NCBI GenBank assembly: GCA_015680685.1
Contig: MNCI01023672.1
Location: 304,768-368,767, forward strand
Length of the DNA stretch: 64,000 nucleotides
Direction of reading: 5' to 3'
From: Gnetum montanum
Taxonomy: Eukaryota > Streptophyta > Gnetopsida > Gnetales > Gnetaceae
The translations under genes were made by a program, and so were the position numbers. Below the pieces are notes generated by a model. It saw only the letters and a list, made by a program, of their open reading frames with translations. It ran no database searches and was not told the origin of the DNA. Shown here in pieces: positions 46,861 through 60,136 of this stretch (position 1 is its first letter; each line of letters starts with the position of its first letter).

Positions 46861-48989
46861 CCATGAGCCCAAGTAAGCCAATGCCACAAATACCTCAACG
46901 AATGGAAAACCATACTCAATTTTTTGGATCTCCTCCTTCCAACATAGTCATGGGGGAGATGGCCATCTATGCTAATCATATACATGCCTTCTCAATATTT
47001 CTATTTTTTGTTTCACATTTTTGTTTTGTAAATTATTTACTTTACACCTTTTTGATTTTAAAACTTCTTTCCATTTTACACCATTTTTTGTTTTACATCA
47101 TCATTAGTACAATTAAATCTTTCTTGAATATTTTATAATTTCTTATAAATTTTACTTTGTTTGAGTGTGATTTTCTAATTTTTGCTAATAAATGTGATTT
47201 GTGCCAACAAGACACAGTGGTGTTGTAGCTACTACTAATGGTGGTTTGTGCTTAATGTTTTATTTGCTAATGTCTAGTTTCTATTTCTAAATTTTTGTAC
47301 CGATGGCTAAGTCATGGTTTCTTTTTCATGAAATAGGTAGTGAGTCCACAACATTCACCCATTCACAAACTCTATGGTTTTCCTTATTTTGAAAGTTTAA
47401 GGTCCCTTTCACTAAATAAACTTTTAATAACTTTGTGACCTTGGTAATTTCTGAAATTGGGAAGGATTTAAAGGTATGCATAGGGTGTGACTTCAAGGAG
47501 ACTCAAGACTCTTTGTACTCTTCTACTTGCTTAGGTGCTTGAGTGTTTTCATGGACTTCTTACCATTTTGTGTCAACCAATAACAAGAAGTTAAATAAAG
47601 TCTTTGCATGGTATGGTTCCCATCCAAAAAGAAAGGGGAGAGAGAAAGAGAGAGAGAACAAAAAAAACCATTATGGAAATTCAAAACACACATCTTAGAC
47701 AAATAAACAAGCTACAAGCACTAGTTATGGAACTAGAAAGACATGTTACCCATGCCTGAAGGTCCCCTCTAACTAAGGCCCTCTCTTACTTTCTACTTCT
47801 CTTTTCTTCTTTTTATGGAATGATGGTTATTTTGTGAGAGTACTCTTATGTCTTGAGTGGATGGATCGATCTTGTAGTGATGATGCAAAGTCACTGAAAG
47901 AGGTTGGTTTTGGTCTAGACTAAGAATGGATCTTCTTAGGTTATTTTAAACACAAACACCACAAGTCACTTCTTATGACCTCAATTTGGAATTCCATTCC
48001 ACCTTCATCATCCATCTATGCTATCTATAACTTGCCTCATTGTCAAAGTCTATGTTCTTGATTCACTATCTTAGTCTGATGTACTTAAAATCTTAGGTAG
48101 AATCTTCCAAGTTTTGGTCCTTAACTTCCACCAACCATTAATCACCTATAGGGCCCATAGACTCCTTAGGTCAAGGTTATGCAAGGGCAAACAAGGCATG
48201 TGCTTACTATGGGGAGGATCCACATGCATCTCTCTTGGTTGGGTTTATTAAGCATCTTATCCTTAGGCATTCTTATAATCAAAATCTTTCGTACACCTAT
48301 CTTCGACATCAAACCATGTGCTCCTTTACATATTTTGTTTAATAAACACATTCTCCATCAAATTTTTAAATTTTTGAGCTTTCAAAGACCCTCTTCAATG
48401 ATTTCATCTTATTCTTGGCTTTTTTGGAACTCCATGGACCCCAAATTCATTAAAAATTCCTTGTATTTTTTAAGATATTCAAAATTTTCCCTGCAGGCTT
48501 CATATACGAGGCCTCGTCAACAAAGCAGACACATATATGCAGCCCCGTCAATGTAGTAGAAAAATACTATATATATGCATGACCCCACTTTGAAATTTTC
48601 AAATTTTCTCACAAACACCAAGGGTGTTTTTCAAATTTTCAAAGCCCAGAACCTTCCAAAGCCCATAACTTCCTAACCATTTATCCAAATAACTTCATTC
48701 TTCAACTACCTAAGGTAAGTTCTTAGTCATGGGAGCCACAAATGTGTCATTTTCTATAGAAAAGTTTTCACCATTTTTCTAACTCCCACAAAGGTTTAAC
48801 TAAGAAAGTAATTATTAAACACCAAATTACAAGAGTTGAACCTTTCCAACAAGCTTTGGTGACATTTACAATAAATAATTAATAAAATGATCAATTTACC
48901 ATGGTCCAACTTTAGCTAAAGCATAATTAACTACTAAGATAAGGTATTCAAAAATTTAAAGTTACACATTATATCTACTAATCCATGGA
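46861..48989 (+). other. Spacer between integrase and extra ORF in the plus-strand Athila element
   Basis: AT-rich and non-coding. It includes GAAAGACATGTTACCCATG at about 47735, shared with the other Athila copy. A putative internal promoter at 48485-48582 contains CCTCGTCAACAAAGC and GCCCCGTCAATGTAG, resembling motifs in the LTR, followed by CTATATATATGCATGA. Confidence 0.55.
48568..48582 (+). promoter_or_regulatory. Candidate internal TATA box upstream of the Athila extra ORF
   Basis: CTATATATATGCATGA is conserved as CTATATATATGCACGA at the equivalent place (5073-5088, minus strand) in the older Athila element. It lies about 430 bases upstream of the first ATG of the extra ORF in this copy. 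Confidence 0.4.
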
Positions 48990-49005
48990 TGTGTTGTGAC
49001 CATAG

Positions 49006-51840
49006 ATGACACCAAAAGGCAAACACACACAACAAGCAAGACTGTCTCAACCAAGGAAGAAATGACCTAGAATGGGAAGGGGCCAAGAACAGGCCTAAGA
49101 AGAACCACTTGCAACCCATGCCATAGGTCCTCTTAGGGAAGAGGCCAAGGTGGAATCTATTCAATAGATTCTAGAACTAGTAGTAATAATAGAACATTTC
49201 CACCAAGATGATGCACCATCTCAACAAGCAAATCTTGAGGTGACATTGATAGAAGCCTTCTTGAATTAAATTAGATCAAGGGAGGTCCAAAAAATAGTGC
49301 TCCAAGAGTTAAAATTTGGCCCTTTCTTGGAGTAAGCACCAAAAGAAGTGCAAGACCAACTGAAGGGCTCTCCCATGTGGCCAATCATCACTTCCACTTG
49401 GGAGTGGTACATAGGAGAGACATTTTTATTTTGGAATGATAGGCAAGTTGGATTAACGATAAAAATTAAGGACATCTCAGTGTCCTACTCAATGCAGGCC
49501 ATTGCTGAAGTGTAGGGTTGGCAGAAATAGGAAAAAATCTTACTAAAATTCCAATGCAAGCAAACCTTAGCATTAAAAAAGAATGAATGCAACAGTGCTA
49601 TGGTATCAATCGCAAAGAGTTTGGCATGCTCACACTGATAGAAAGGATCCACTATAAGATTGCAACCTTTCAACTAAATCCCATGTTGAGGCCCAGAAAA
49701 ATCACCACCTTTTCTACTCATGCATGTGTTACTCTGAGTGAGACATTCCCTATTCACCTTTCATAGCTAATCTATCTAGAGATGGAGAAGCAATTTAAAG
49801 AAAATGAACATGGAAGGAAGGCACTCCCCTTCCCATGCCTCATCAAAAAACTTTGTCAGAGGGGAGGAATAGTTCATTATACAAATAATTCTTTCAGGCA
49901 TGTCCCAACCACTAATTTCCTACAACAATCATTCAAGAAGAGGAGCAGTAGCCACTGCCTCCACTTGCCACTCAAGCAACTATGTCAGATGTTGCTGCAA
50001 TAGCCCAACGATTGCACAAGTACTAAGAATGGCTCTTGAGTGAACAAGAGCAATGAGCAAGCATAAGTGGTGGGGACCAATCTATGTACTGATAAGCAAT
50101 GAACCACCTAAATGAGGTGGCTCAAACAATCAACCTGATGGGTGGAGATGGATCTATTTTCTTGGCCCAAAGAATGCAGTTGTCCAAAATAAGGAATCCT
50201 AGCACTAGAGAGGTCACAATATCTCTTGCATAATAACAAGCACTACCAGAAATCTTTGGGAACATCACGACCTTCTCAATGTGCTTAGAGAAAGGTGAGG
50301 GGACAACAGTATTGGTGATGCAGCACCAAGGGCAAGAAACAGCAATAGAGGTGGTTGCTGACCAAATTGCCAAAACCCTCAATGCAACTATGACGTCTGT
50401 ACTAGATGTCACTGCACTAAAAGATGTGTAGACATGTGCAAGAACCACAAGTGACAAGATAAATATAGCATAACATAAAAAGCTACTAAACTGATTGGTG
50501 GGAATCAAGCAACCACTTTCGAATGTCTTTGATCTTTCAAATAACATTATTGCAACCCAATAGAAGCTGCTAGAGGTAAGGGGCAAAAACATCATTTTAG
50601 AGGGGAAACTTGAAATAGCCAAGTGAAATGAACACTTGGCTACTAAAGTTGCCAAATTAAGAGCCCAAATTATCGATCCTACATTTCTCAACCTGGCATT
50701 GACAAAAGATGAAGCTCTTGAACAGCTTCACACTAGACTGAAAGGGGTTGAGGGTGTGATGGAAATGACGGTGTTCTACCAATCCTTAGTAGAAGCTACA
50801 CAGCACAAAATTTAGAAGACCTTGGATTAGACCCACTAGCAAAATGTACAATTAATTGCATAGAACCATCTCCTACAGAATGTTGATGAGCACAAACAAC
50901 AATTAACCAACTTCATCCATCAATAGCAAGAGCAACTAGCTAGAGCAAACACAAAGCTAAGAAGATTGATAGTAGAAAAATAAACCTCTCCATGGAGGAG
51001 GTCCATGCCCTTCACCAAAAGACTACGATAGAGGTAGTTGCCTAAAAATTAGAGGCTCTCAAATTTGAGAGAGTCAAGGATCATTACAAAGATCATGTTG
51101 GTCTATAGAAAGAAGTGAATGAAAAACACATCCAATTGACGATGGTAAAAGTAAATGAAACCCTCCAACAACTCCAACAAGGAAGAGAATTGTGGTAACC
51201 TATTGTTGATGGGATTGATGCCTACAATAAGGTAGAAATCCACATGAAGGAGTTGTAGATTGAGGAGATGATCAAATACATGGAGCTCACCAATCTCCAA
51301 TATGCAAATCTAGCCATGTTAACTATCAAATAGCCATGGTCAGAACTAGAGAAGTAGGTGGCCAACTTGTACTTGTTGTATGAGGCTGAGTTCAAGCATC
51401 ATAAGGACACCAAGCAAAAGCTTGTGGTGGTAAACGCTAAACTTGAAGTTCTCAAGGGTAAATACACTTATCAAAGATTTGTCGTTGAGAACCTAGCCAG
51501 AAGGACGAATGACTACTAGGAGCTAAAAAATACAATCAGACCATTTGATGTCAAACACAAACAACTCGTTGCCTAGTTTATCAATACTAAGGAGCTATTC
51601 CTAGTAATGCCCTATCCATGGAATATCGCCATTCCAACCCACATTGGTGATGCTGTGTGAAATGTGAATGATCCCTGGAGTAAGGAGGAGGAGATGAAGG
51701 CATTACTAGATGCCTTTCACCTTCCAATAGAGGTTGCAATTACAACAGAATATCCATAGACACCTCAGCCACCACATGTGCCCAAAGTTGGTGAAGGTCC
51801 CTTAGAACCTTAGGAGCCTCCACCACCTGGGACTATCTAA
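49006..51840 (+). pseudogene. Extra 3' ORF of the plus-strand Athila element, coiled-coil-rich, decayed
   Basis: From ATG at 49006 (MTPKGKHTQQARLSQPRKK) a coding remnant runs for about 2.8 kb with many stops and a few frameshifts. Recognisable segments include VQDQLKGSPMWPIITSTWEW, GEGTTVLVMQHQ near 50300, and a long Lys/Glu/Leu-rich helical part from about 50700 to 51560. Two segments match the equivalent ORF in the 725-34189 element. No envelope hallmark such as a signal peptide or membrane span was seen. Function unknown; position corresponds to the Athila ORF sometimes called env-like. Confidence 0.6.
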
Positions 51841-52063
51841 TCTTCTCCACTGCCTTCATGCCATTAAAGGATGTGCTATCCAACTTTGTGTAGTCATGTC
51901 ATGGTGTTCAATTATGTGTCATGAACATCATAATTTTTGTAATGTGTTGATTTGTATACTCAAGCACTTAGTTTTGTTATGTTAATTTGTTATGTCAAGA
52001 GTCAGTCAATAATCTCATACCTTCCCAATTTTGTAAAGGAACTTGAGGACGAGTTTTCATTCA

Positions 52064-52075
52064 ATTGTGGGGGTA
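52064..52075 (+). promoter_or_regulatory. Polypurine tract of the plus-strand Athila element
   Basis: ATTGTGGGGGTA lies directly before the 3' LTR start TGATAAG, matching the tract of the older copy. Confidence 0.7.
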
Positions 52076-53037
52076 TGATAAGTGTCAAAGTGTCACATCA
52101 ATAGACCCCCATTGATGTGGCCTCATCAATAGGCCCCTGTCAATGGGGTTCTGTTTATGTGGTGTTGCCCCATCGACAAGGTCATGTCAATGTAGCATTT
52201 GCTACGTCTACGTAGCCTCGTTGATGTAACCCTATAACAAAAACTATAAATACAAGCTTACAACCATGTTTATGGGAAGCAAAGTCATAGTTGTAGCAAA
52301 GCTCTTGCAATTTTTCCATTTGAGAGTTAGAATATTTCTCTGAGTGCCCGCAGCAAGAGTCAAAAAGTATATGGATCTTTATTTGAGCATTGTTGTACTT
52401 GAACCACACTAGTATGTATAACAATAATGACGAGCCTTTTGATTAAACCTTGCAGCACTTAGAATAGATTAATGATTTATTTATGCATTTATTGTTTTTA
52501 TTAAATGTGCCATTAATTAAGCTCAATTAGACTTTAAGTAATTAGTTAATCAATTAAGCTAACTAGATTAAGCACAGAAGTACAACCACTTTGAGTGTAA
52601 ATACGTATTTGCTTGGTAATCCCAGTAGTGTTATTACTTGGTTTGCCCAATAGCATAGCACTTGGTAACCCAGCAATGGATACATGGGTTTAGGACGTGT
52701 ACAAAAAGTGGAATTGGATGCTTATGTTAGAACTAATTAGAGACTAGTTAAGTAGTTAAATTAAATTAGTTATTAAAATTACTTCATCTCTCTACTTTAA
52801 GTACCAAGGAACATAAAACATAAAATAATAAAAATCATATGCCTTGATTACACTTAACCATACCTCTATACATCACAAGTTCAATTGGGAAGACAATGAA
52901 TGACCATTAGGGCAAGGTTCACCTCCTAGATGACTACTGTACCGAAAGACATAAAGTCTATGAAATTTGACCAAATCCCATGTGAACGCTTCGTGATTCA
53001 TATGGTTGAGCATGGGAGTACCTTTTACCACTCATCA
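52076..53037 (+). repeat. 3' LTR of the plus-strand Athila element
   Basis: Begins TGATAAGTGTC and ends CTCATCA, equal in length to the 5' LTR at 39897-40858. Confidence 0.92.
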
Positions 53038-55185
53038 AACATCTACCTTTTCATGAACTTTGAATTCAAGGCATATGTCCCAAATTCCTATAAATGTGAC
53101 ATAACATGATAATAGTCCTTGGGATGTTTGTATTAGTAGCTATGACATCCATCATCTTCTTCTAAATTTGAATGTCCAACATCTTAAATTATTATAGGTT
53201 TTCCCTTATGCTAGTATGTATCCTTTCTAATTTCTTTTTTCTTTTTCTTTATCTCGACCTAGTACCTTGTTCTTACTTGCACAATATGTTCCTCCATAAT
53301 TTTTAAGGTGGATCAAAAATTTTCATCCATCAAGTCCCACATTTTGTCAACCTTTTCTATGATCTCTATGATGGATTTTTGTAAGGGTAACATTTTACTC
53401 TAAACCTCTTTATCAAGAGGAGCCTCTTCTTCCTACAAGTCATAAGCATGAACATCATTCTTGCAAAGGGATGGGTCTCCATTGTATTTTTATTTTTTTT
53501 TACATTCTCTCTTTTCCAAAGTTCTTCCTCTTTCTTAGCCACCTAGTTAATAAGCCTTTAAATCCAATGGGCTCATAACTCTAATAGCCTTCCTTAGGCA
53601 TAGATCCCAAGGATCTCTATAATTTTATTTTGGAGAAATCTATGATATGATGAATCTACTTCTTTTGAAAAGAGCTATGGCTTGGGCATTGGTGCAACAA
53701 AGAGTAGTACCTACCCATGCCTACGTTAAGAGATTCATGAATCCCTTGCTTCCATCCTTGAATCTACTTTTTTAAATTGAACACTCTTGAATAGGTTTTG
53801 TACTTTTCATTCAAAAGTTCAAGCATTATTAACTATCAATGGATTAAGTTAGGCTCCAATGACTAATGCCAATTTTCTACTTCTTTAATAAGTATCCTTA
53901 GAAATAACTTTACTTTTTTCAATTTTCTTTCAATGTTTTGTAAGGCACAAGTATCATGAAAGACTTGTAGATAATGCTATAGATCTGAGTTGTAGCCTCA
54001 CTCAAATTTTGGAATATTGTTCATATCCAACCACTTGATGTGACTCTTCTTTTGATGTTGAGTGGGGATCCTCACTATTTCATGAATTTGGATCATACCC
54101 CTTGTAGCCAACAATGGTTCATCATCATTAGGTGTATCATAGTCATAATCATAATCTCTATCTGCTAAGTCATGATGGTCACTTCATCTTTCTCTATGAT
54201 GTTTTATCTCATGTATTCTTTCAAAATCATGATCTTTATTTCCATTATGATTTCTTCACTGATGATCATTTGGATTTCTTCTATGAAGGTCATCAAGTTA
54301 CCTAGTTGGATCTTGAGCAGAAGTTTTATCTCCATGTCTACATTCAACCTCTTCAGAAGTGGATAATAAATAGGAAGAGGAAGGTGGTGAGCTAAGAAAA
54401 TTCACCCTAGCATCTTTGTCTTCTTCTTTGATGCTCCTATGCTTCCTATCTATTTCTACTAGAGGTCTTGGGCCTTAAGGCCCTTCTTATTCTAGGACTT
54501 GTCCATCTCCTCTAAGATTATTTGATAAGGCTAAATGTAGCCTTTAATGTGTTAGATCATTAATGTTGAACATGGAAGAATGAGAGGTGGACTAGGAATA
54601 GCAAGACCTCTCAAACTACTAGTATATGTCCTTCTTCTAAGTTTAAAATGTTAAGGGAATTGTGTTCTTACCCCTATAGAAATCATATTTGGTTTGCATT
54701 TAATGGTCTAGCCTAAATTGGACCTTTGTTGGTTGCTAAGATGGTTAAGACCAAACCTCAAGAGTTTTATTTTACCAACCAATAAAGGCCCATCAATAAG
54801 ATGGCAAAGACCAAACCTCAAGAGTACCACTTGAAGCATGAACGAAGATGCTCTTTCAAGCAATAACACAATGTTACCCTACAAGTCCCTCCATAAAAAA
54901 TGTTCATCCTGATGGAATATAAAAATGAAGTTAGGAAAGTAAGGAACTAGATGAGCATACGAAATTCTTACTTGTAGTGACCCATCACAATTATTCTTGA
55001 CATTAGCTCTCATTGTTCCCTCTAAGGCTCTCATGACATGGTAAGCTATGGACTTTGTGAAAAGTAGCCATGATTAAATTAACATATGTATGTCTTACAA
55101 TATTAAATAATTCAAAAGTTAAATCATTAAAATTTTTAATAGTTATCTTATATAATGTAAACTATGTTGCACTATATCCCTAGCA
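53038..55185 (-). pseudogene. Athila element 2, gag remnant
   Basis: Minus-strand remnant aligned by eye with the gag region 31201-33283 of the other minus-strand element; both share the sequence around CTTCTTCTAAATTTGAA and the AAGGCACAA...ATCATGAAAG segment. No long open stretch remains. It continues on the other side of the nested element at 39896. Confidence 0.5.
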
Positions 55186-55188
55186 CCA

Positions 55189-55208
55189 TCCTTGACAACG
55201 ACGCCAAA
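55189..55208 (-). promoter_or_regulatory. Primer binding site of Athila element 2
   Basis: The minus strand reads TTTGGCGTCGTTGTCAAGGA right after the LTR end CACTTATCA. It is the best preserved of the three Athila PBS copies and close to the tRNA-Asp-type PBS. Confidence 0.65.
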
Positions 55209-56060
55209 TGATAAGTGGTGAGTATGCCTAATGCCCAACCATGCAATCTACAAGCATCACAGTAGACCATGTCGTAATCCATAGATGAACTAACTTTAAC
55301 ATATAGCGTAGTTTATATGATTACAAGTAGTATCTTCCCATCTAGATTAGTAGTGACCCTTAGATTTTGTATGGTTTAGTCTAAGTAAGACATATGATCA
55401 TTGATACTATAGGACCCATTATTAAACCAAGTATAAACATAGAAATATATTTAATTACTCTAATTATTTAACCAAAAAAAAAGTAAATCCTAAATTATCT
55501 TACAATGAATGTTTATTTCCTAGTCTGCTGTCACATCCTAGACTTGTGTACTCATTGTTAGGATTACCAAGTATTTTGCCACTAGCTGTTACAATTACCA
55601 AGCTAATACATGTTTATACTTGACATTGGGTTGCACTTATTTTGTCAATAAATTAACATGCAATTGGAAATGTAAATATTAAGCTAAATTGCATAGAAAA
55701 ATAAATAACAATTGAAAGTAACTTAAGCTAAGCTAGAGTGTTGCAATATGAAATAAAACTCATCTCAATCTTATGTTTGTTCATGAATTGCATTCAAGTA
55801 CAATCCCTTTGAATAAGATTTTGAACAACAAACTCAATTCTACATTGTAGGAACTTGTTGACTATCTACTAGACCACTGAAATAAACTACACAAACTTTG
55901 CTGCACTTATGATCAAAGGTGTCATAAATGTGGTCGGTGAGGTCGTAGTTATAAAAAATTACACTAAGTGCAACATTATATATGCAACATCATAGCTAAG
56001 GCTAGACATTGTAGCTTACAACATTGTAGCCAATGACATAAACATACTTATTGTAAATCA
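55209..56060 (-). repeat. 5' LTR of Athila element 2
   Basis: It is 852 bases, diverged but alignable with 33303-34189 (shared TGAT-AGT-G-T-GGTAT start, ACCATG...TGTAATCCATAGATG-type segments). The right boundary at TTGTAAATCA is inferred from that alignment. No partner LTR lies in the window. Confidence 0.6.
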
Positions 56061-56330
56061 CTAGGCCTAAATAAACCACAAACCAAAGACCCAAAGCTAA
56101 TGTATCACCGTTACTAATGCACAAATGGTCCCTAGCCACTAAAGCTCTACCTCTAGCAATGAGGCTTAAACAAACTTAGCCTCTAGTAATAAAAAGCCTA
56201 CATAAACCGAAAGCCAAGTTATGCCTTTAGCAACAAGGCCTAAACAAACCTAGCCTCTAGCAATACAAATCCTACACAAACCAAAAGTCATCATCCAATG
56301 GGATATTAGCCCCTACAAAATGGAATCCAA
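56061..56330. repeat. Diverged tandem repeats
   Basis: GCCTCTAGCAATA, CCTACACAAACC and AAAAGCCAAGT-type phrases recur at about 56150, 56200 and 56260 with a period near 75-110 bases. There is no coding content. Confidence 0.6.
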
Positions 56331-58202
56331 TGATTTGGGGCAATATGAGAGAAAATCACCTATTTATAATGCATATTCAATAATAATGAATAAATGTTGG
56401 ATATGTAGAATATCTAGTAATAATGCATAAATTCCATAAAACTTTATCATGTTATTGTTCATGCTACTATTCTTTATGGCTATGTTGTATGGGATCATAT
56501 TCATTTAAACTAGGTTTTATATATATATCAATTGGCCAAGATGATTTTTTTGAAAAAAAATAATGTTAACAAAGCCCAGGTAACAAAATAACTAAAAACA
56601 AAATCACTCATCCCTCCTTTGTCTCTACCACTTACCCAATTTAGTTTTACCCTCTTAATCAAGTTTGCTCTTTCTTTGTTTGTTCATGGTGCTAACCTAA
56701 AGGTAGTCCATCAAAGCCACCAATCTCATATCCCTAGCAATGGTATCAAGTATTCTACCTCACAAATTTTAATTCCACTCCTCTCAAATTTTCAAATTTT
56801 TAAAACTATGATCACTCAAATTTCCCCGACCATGAAATTTAACAATTAAAGCTTCTCGCATTTAAACTCTACTATAAATCCATTTCACTTAAGGTTTTCA
56901 TTAACCTTCTATATGATGTTAGACCAATTTCATTCATTCGGGTAAAAGCTTGCCGCCTCCACTGCCTGCATCCCAGGATGCATAACTAAAAATATGCCCC
57001 AAGCACAAAACACATCCATGAGTTCCCTACTCCATACTTTTTCGAACAAATATTTGATTTAAGAGACAACATTATTTTTGTTATGAAATTTCAATACATT
57101 TGTGACTTCTTACCACACTTCTATTCTTTGTAAACCGTAGGAGGTCAATGGATAAGACTTGCACCTTTTTTCTTTATTCCTGCACCTTTTTTTTCTTTTC
57201 ACTAGAATTTACATTCCAACATATTACTGTGAGATAAAACATCATGCAGAGTCAAAAACAGATTAATTATATATGCATGCGATAAAAGGATAACTACCTA
57301 TAATGTTTCAATTTGCACCCAAAAAGACTGTCTTAAAAAGGCCATCACTTCAGCAAAAAATAAAACTGAACAACTTGCTCTCAAATTCATTTGTGTTCTT
57401 TTATAATATGGTAAAGTAGCTTATGTATAATAATTCATTTGTTTTGGGTATCTTAGGCTCGTTGATAACAGAAAATTGAAAAGAAGAAACTATGAGAAGT
57501 GTATTAACAAACTGCTGAAGATTGAAGGAGGATTAATTAACAAGCCCATATGCAAATCATGGGGAAAAATAATATTTTAAGTAGTATTTGTCATCAAGCA
57601 AGAGCAAGAGGTTTGTCTTAAGATAATGAATTTAATGGTAACCATGCTGCAGAATGGCCAATCCACCAAGTTCAACAAATAGTACTGCTGCACAGCTTTT
57701 CCTGAAGATTAACCAATTCATACTGCTAGACGAATCACACTTTCATTTTTACTCTTAAAAATAAGAGGCGAAATCTCAACCTCATCATTGAGTGACACTT
57801 CCAATGTTTCCCCTCTGCTTTGAAGCAAACACCAAAGTCATGTTATTTTAAAGAAATACACACACCAACGGAAACATTCATAAATATAAAAATCTTACTC
57901 TGTTCCTCATGATAAGATGCTATCTACAGCAACCATAATAACATACAATAACCAAAACTTTCAAGCATTAGAATTTAAATTTTAAAATATCCTTCTGTTC
58001 ACTTCTACTACTGGTTTCAGGCACAAATGAGTTTCTCAAACTCCATCTAAAACAGATCAAAACTTCAATGAAAGAAGTAATATGTGACATGCACAAACAA
58101 TTTATGAACACAGTTGAACATCACAAAACTGCCAATTATTACATTAACAGAGCAAACTGCAAGCACTTTCTAAAAAAATTTGATCAAGAAAATACGACTT
58201 AC
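56331..58202. other. Low-repeat AT-rich DNA, possibly intronic
   Basis: I see no retroelement signature and no convincing exon. A plus-strand open frame at 56619-56849 has no recognisable domain. It could be intron of the gene suggested at 58203-60450 or plain intergenic DNA. Confidence 0.4.
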
Positions 58203-58309
58203 ATGTCAATTTTATCCATTTGTCAAGAAAATGATCAAAGTAAAAATTCCCTTTGTTGCTCTCCTCTTGTAGCCTTACATAGTTGACAAAATGATCTAGT
58301 TCCTTCAAC
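58203..58309 (-). CDS. Candidate coding exon of an unidentified host gene
   Basis: The minus strand has a pyrimidine-rich tract ending TTTATGTAG before 58309 and the consensus donor T|GTAAGT after 58203. Between them 107 bases encode LKELDHFVNYVRLQEESNKG followed by NFYFDHFLDKWIKLT, a plausible soluble helical segment. The spacing F-x5-LQ-x-ESN recalls the start of plant histidine-phosphotransfer proteins, but the following residues do not fit, so I do not name it. No clear neighbouring coding exons were found; it may be a gene fragment. Confidence 0.3.
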
Positions 58310-60136
58310 CTACATAAATCACAAACATAAAAATCAGTGGCTTCAAAGAATATATCAAAAAGTAAAAAAATAGGAAAAACTTCATAATCTGGAAATATGT
58401 TCATACACTCCCATTTTATATGGTTAACCTAACAAGTAAAAAATTAATTTTATTACTACCAGACTTATACAGCATGTTACAGCTGTAACAAAATATACCT
58501 TTACATGGTGCTGAAGACGATGTAGTGCAAAATCTGAATATTGAAAATATAACACATGATGCATTTTTGTTGTAAACTTCAAATACAGCAAAAAGAACTA
58601 ACTTTGAAAAGTTTATACTCTTTGCCTTGGATACATTCTGCAGGACAATACAAGACGTACAATTGAAGAGACAACAAATGTAACAGAGCTGTAGAATACA
58701 GAATACCGGTGCTCTTGCAAAGCCCAAAAGCCACAGACACAAGTGCTTATGTAATGTGACAAGGAGACAAATAGTCCCATTTTCAGTTGCACCATGCACT
58801 GTCAACAGTCTTATCACTATATCTCTAATTTAGTAACTCTCTATCAGGAAATTCTACTGAAGTTCTTGATAATAAACAACGTAAGTTCTGATGGATTCAA
58901 TAACGCATGCAAATGTGCATGCCAATCAACATAAAGCAACCACATCCTTTTACCCTCATTCATCAACATTTCAGTGCACATAAACCCTCCATAATCATTA
59001 TGAAATTAGTTGAATCTCAATCACCTATGTCAGATGCACAACAGATGCAAATTAGGACTCAACGTTCAGATCTGTGGCTCCAATAGCCCTACTTAAAGCT
59101 TGATATGAAAACTGCAACAAAAAACCTGCAACATACCAGGAAAACTTGGATGTATTAGATAATGCTATAGCTTCATACAGATGCCCATAATAAAGAGTTT
59201 CATTTATATCCTAAGCTTGTTTATTATATCCGACTTGGCCTGGCATCGGAATCTCATTTACCGCACAAATGAGGTTCATGATCAGATTCACCAGTAGGGT
59301 TTTTATTCGATGCCAAGTCAGATTACATTAAGCAGATGTTTAACGATTCCCTACATGCTCTGTCTTGAAAAATCTAACTTTTATCCAGGATAACAAAAAA
59401 TTAAAAGGAAGAAGGCAAAAAATAAACGCTGACATATACAAATAGAAGGGAGAAAGCATACTAGGAGCTTATTCAGCGTTGCAAATATTATTATTCTCTT
59501 GTTTCGAAGCTGAAACAAAATATAAACTTGAAAACGCCTTGAACTGACCGTCAAATCCACATTGTAACGAAAGTCTCGAACAAAGTTCACCAGTATGATC
59601 TTAGATAATGACTAGATTTTATCAACAAAAAAATTAAAAGGAACATGAAAAAAGTTTTAAAAAATAAACGCTTACATATACGAAAACAAAGAAGACAGCG
59701 TACTCGGAGCTTATTCAGCGTTGCAAATTTTCTTATTCTCTTGTTTCAAAGCTGGAACAAAATATAACAACCAGGGATCCCAGCAGAGCATTCACGAAAT
59801 ATACCAGACAGTTAACACAAAACTACGGGGCTACACCTTTGCCCTAAACGAGCAAATAAACAAAACATTCCTGAATGATTGGTTCACTTAATCCCATTAT
59901 TCTTTTTCGCGGTTATTGCGCTAAAAACAAACCAACCAAACAGGCCATTGCCTGTTAGCAAGAAATCACGTAAAAACACTAAATCTGTAGACACCACAAA
60001 ACCCATTGAAAGAAAAAAGAAAAACAGAAACCCAAAGTGAACAAAAACAGAAAGCAAGCATTAGCACATTGATAAACGAAAAAAAAAAAAAAACAAACCC
60101 AAACAAAAGACCCAAAAAAAATCAAATCGTACCCAC
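58310..60136 (-). other. Possible intron region with a local duplication
   Basis: There is no retroelement signature. Several splice-like motifs occur on the minus strand, but none could be joined into a frame-consistent model. It contains the duplicated pair 59391-59525 and 59628-59768. Confidence 0.3.
59391..59768. repeat. Local direct duplication (two ~135-base copies)
   Basis: 59391-59525 and 59628-59768 share AATAAACGCT-ACATATAC, GGAGCTTATTCAGCGTTGCA and TTATTCTCTTGTTTC-AAGCT segments in order, with about 15-20% mismatch and a small indel. They are separated by about 100 bases. Confidence 0.8.

Larger units (their letters stand above)
39897..53037 (+). mobile_element. Complete Athila-lineage retrotransposon, 13.1 kb
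   Basis: Both LTRs are 962 bases (39897-40858 and 52076-53037) and are flanked by AACAC (39892-39896) and AACAT (53038-53042), a target duplication with one transition. Order: LTR, PBS, gag, protease, RT with VFMDDFSTYG, RNase H, integrase, spacer, extra ORF, PPT, LTR. The VFMDDFS-Y/F-G motif and the extra ORF indicate Athila. LTR comparison shows about one difference per ten bases in the stretch I examined. All ORFs are broken. It inserted into the gag-protease region of Athila element 2. Confidence 0.92.
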
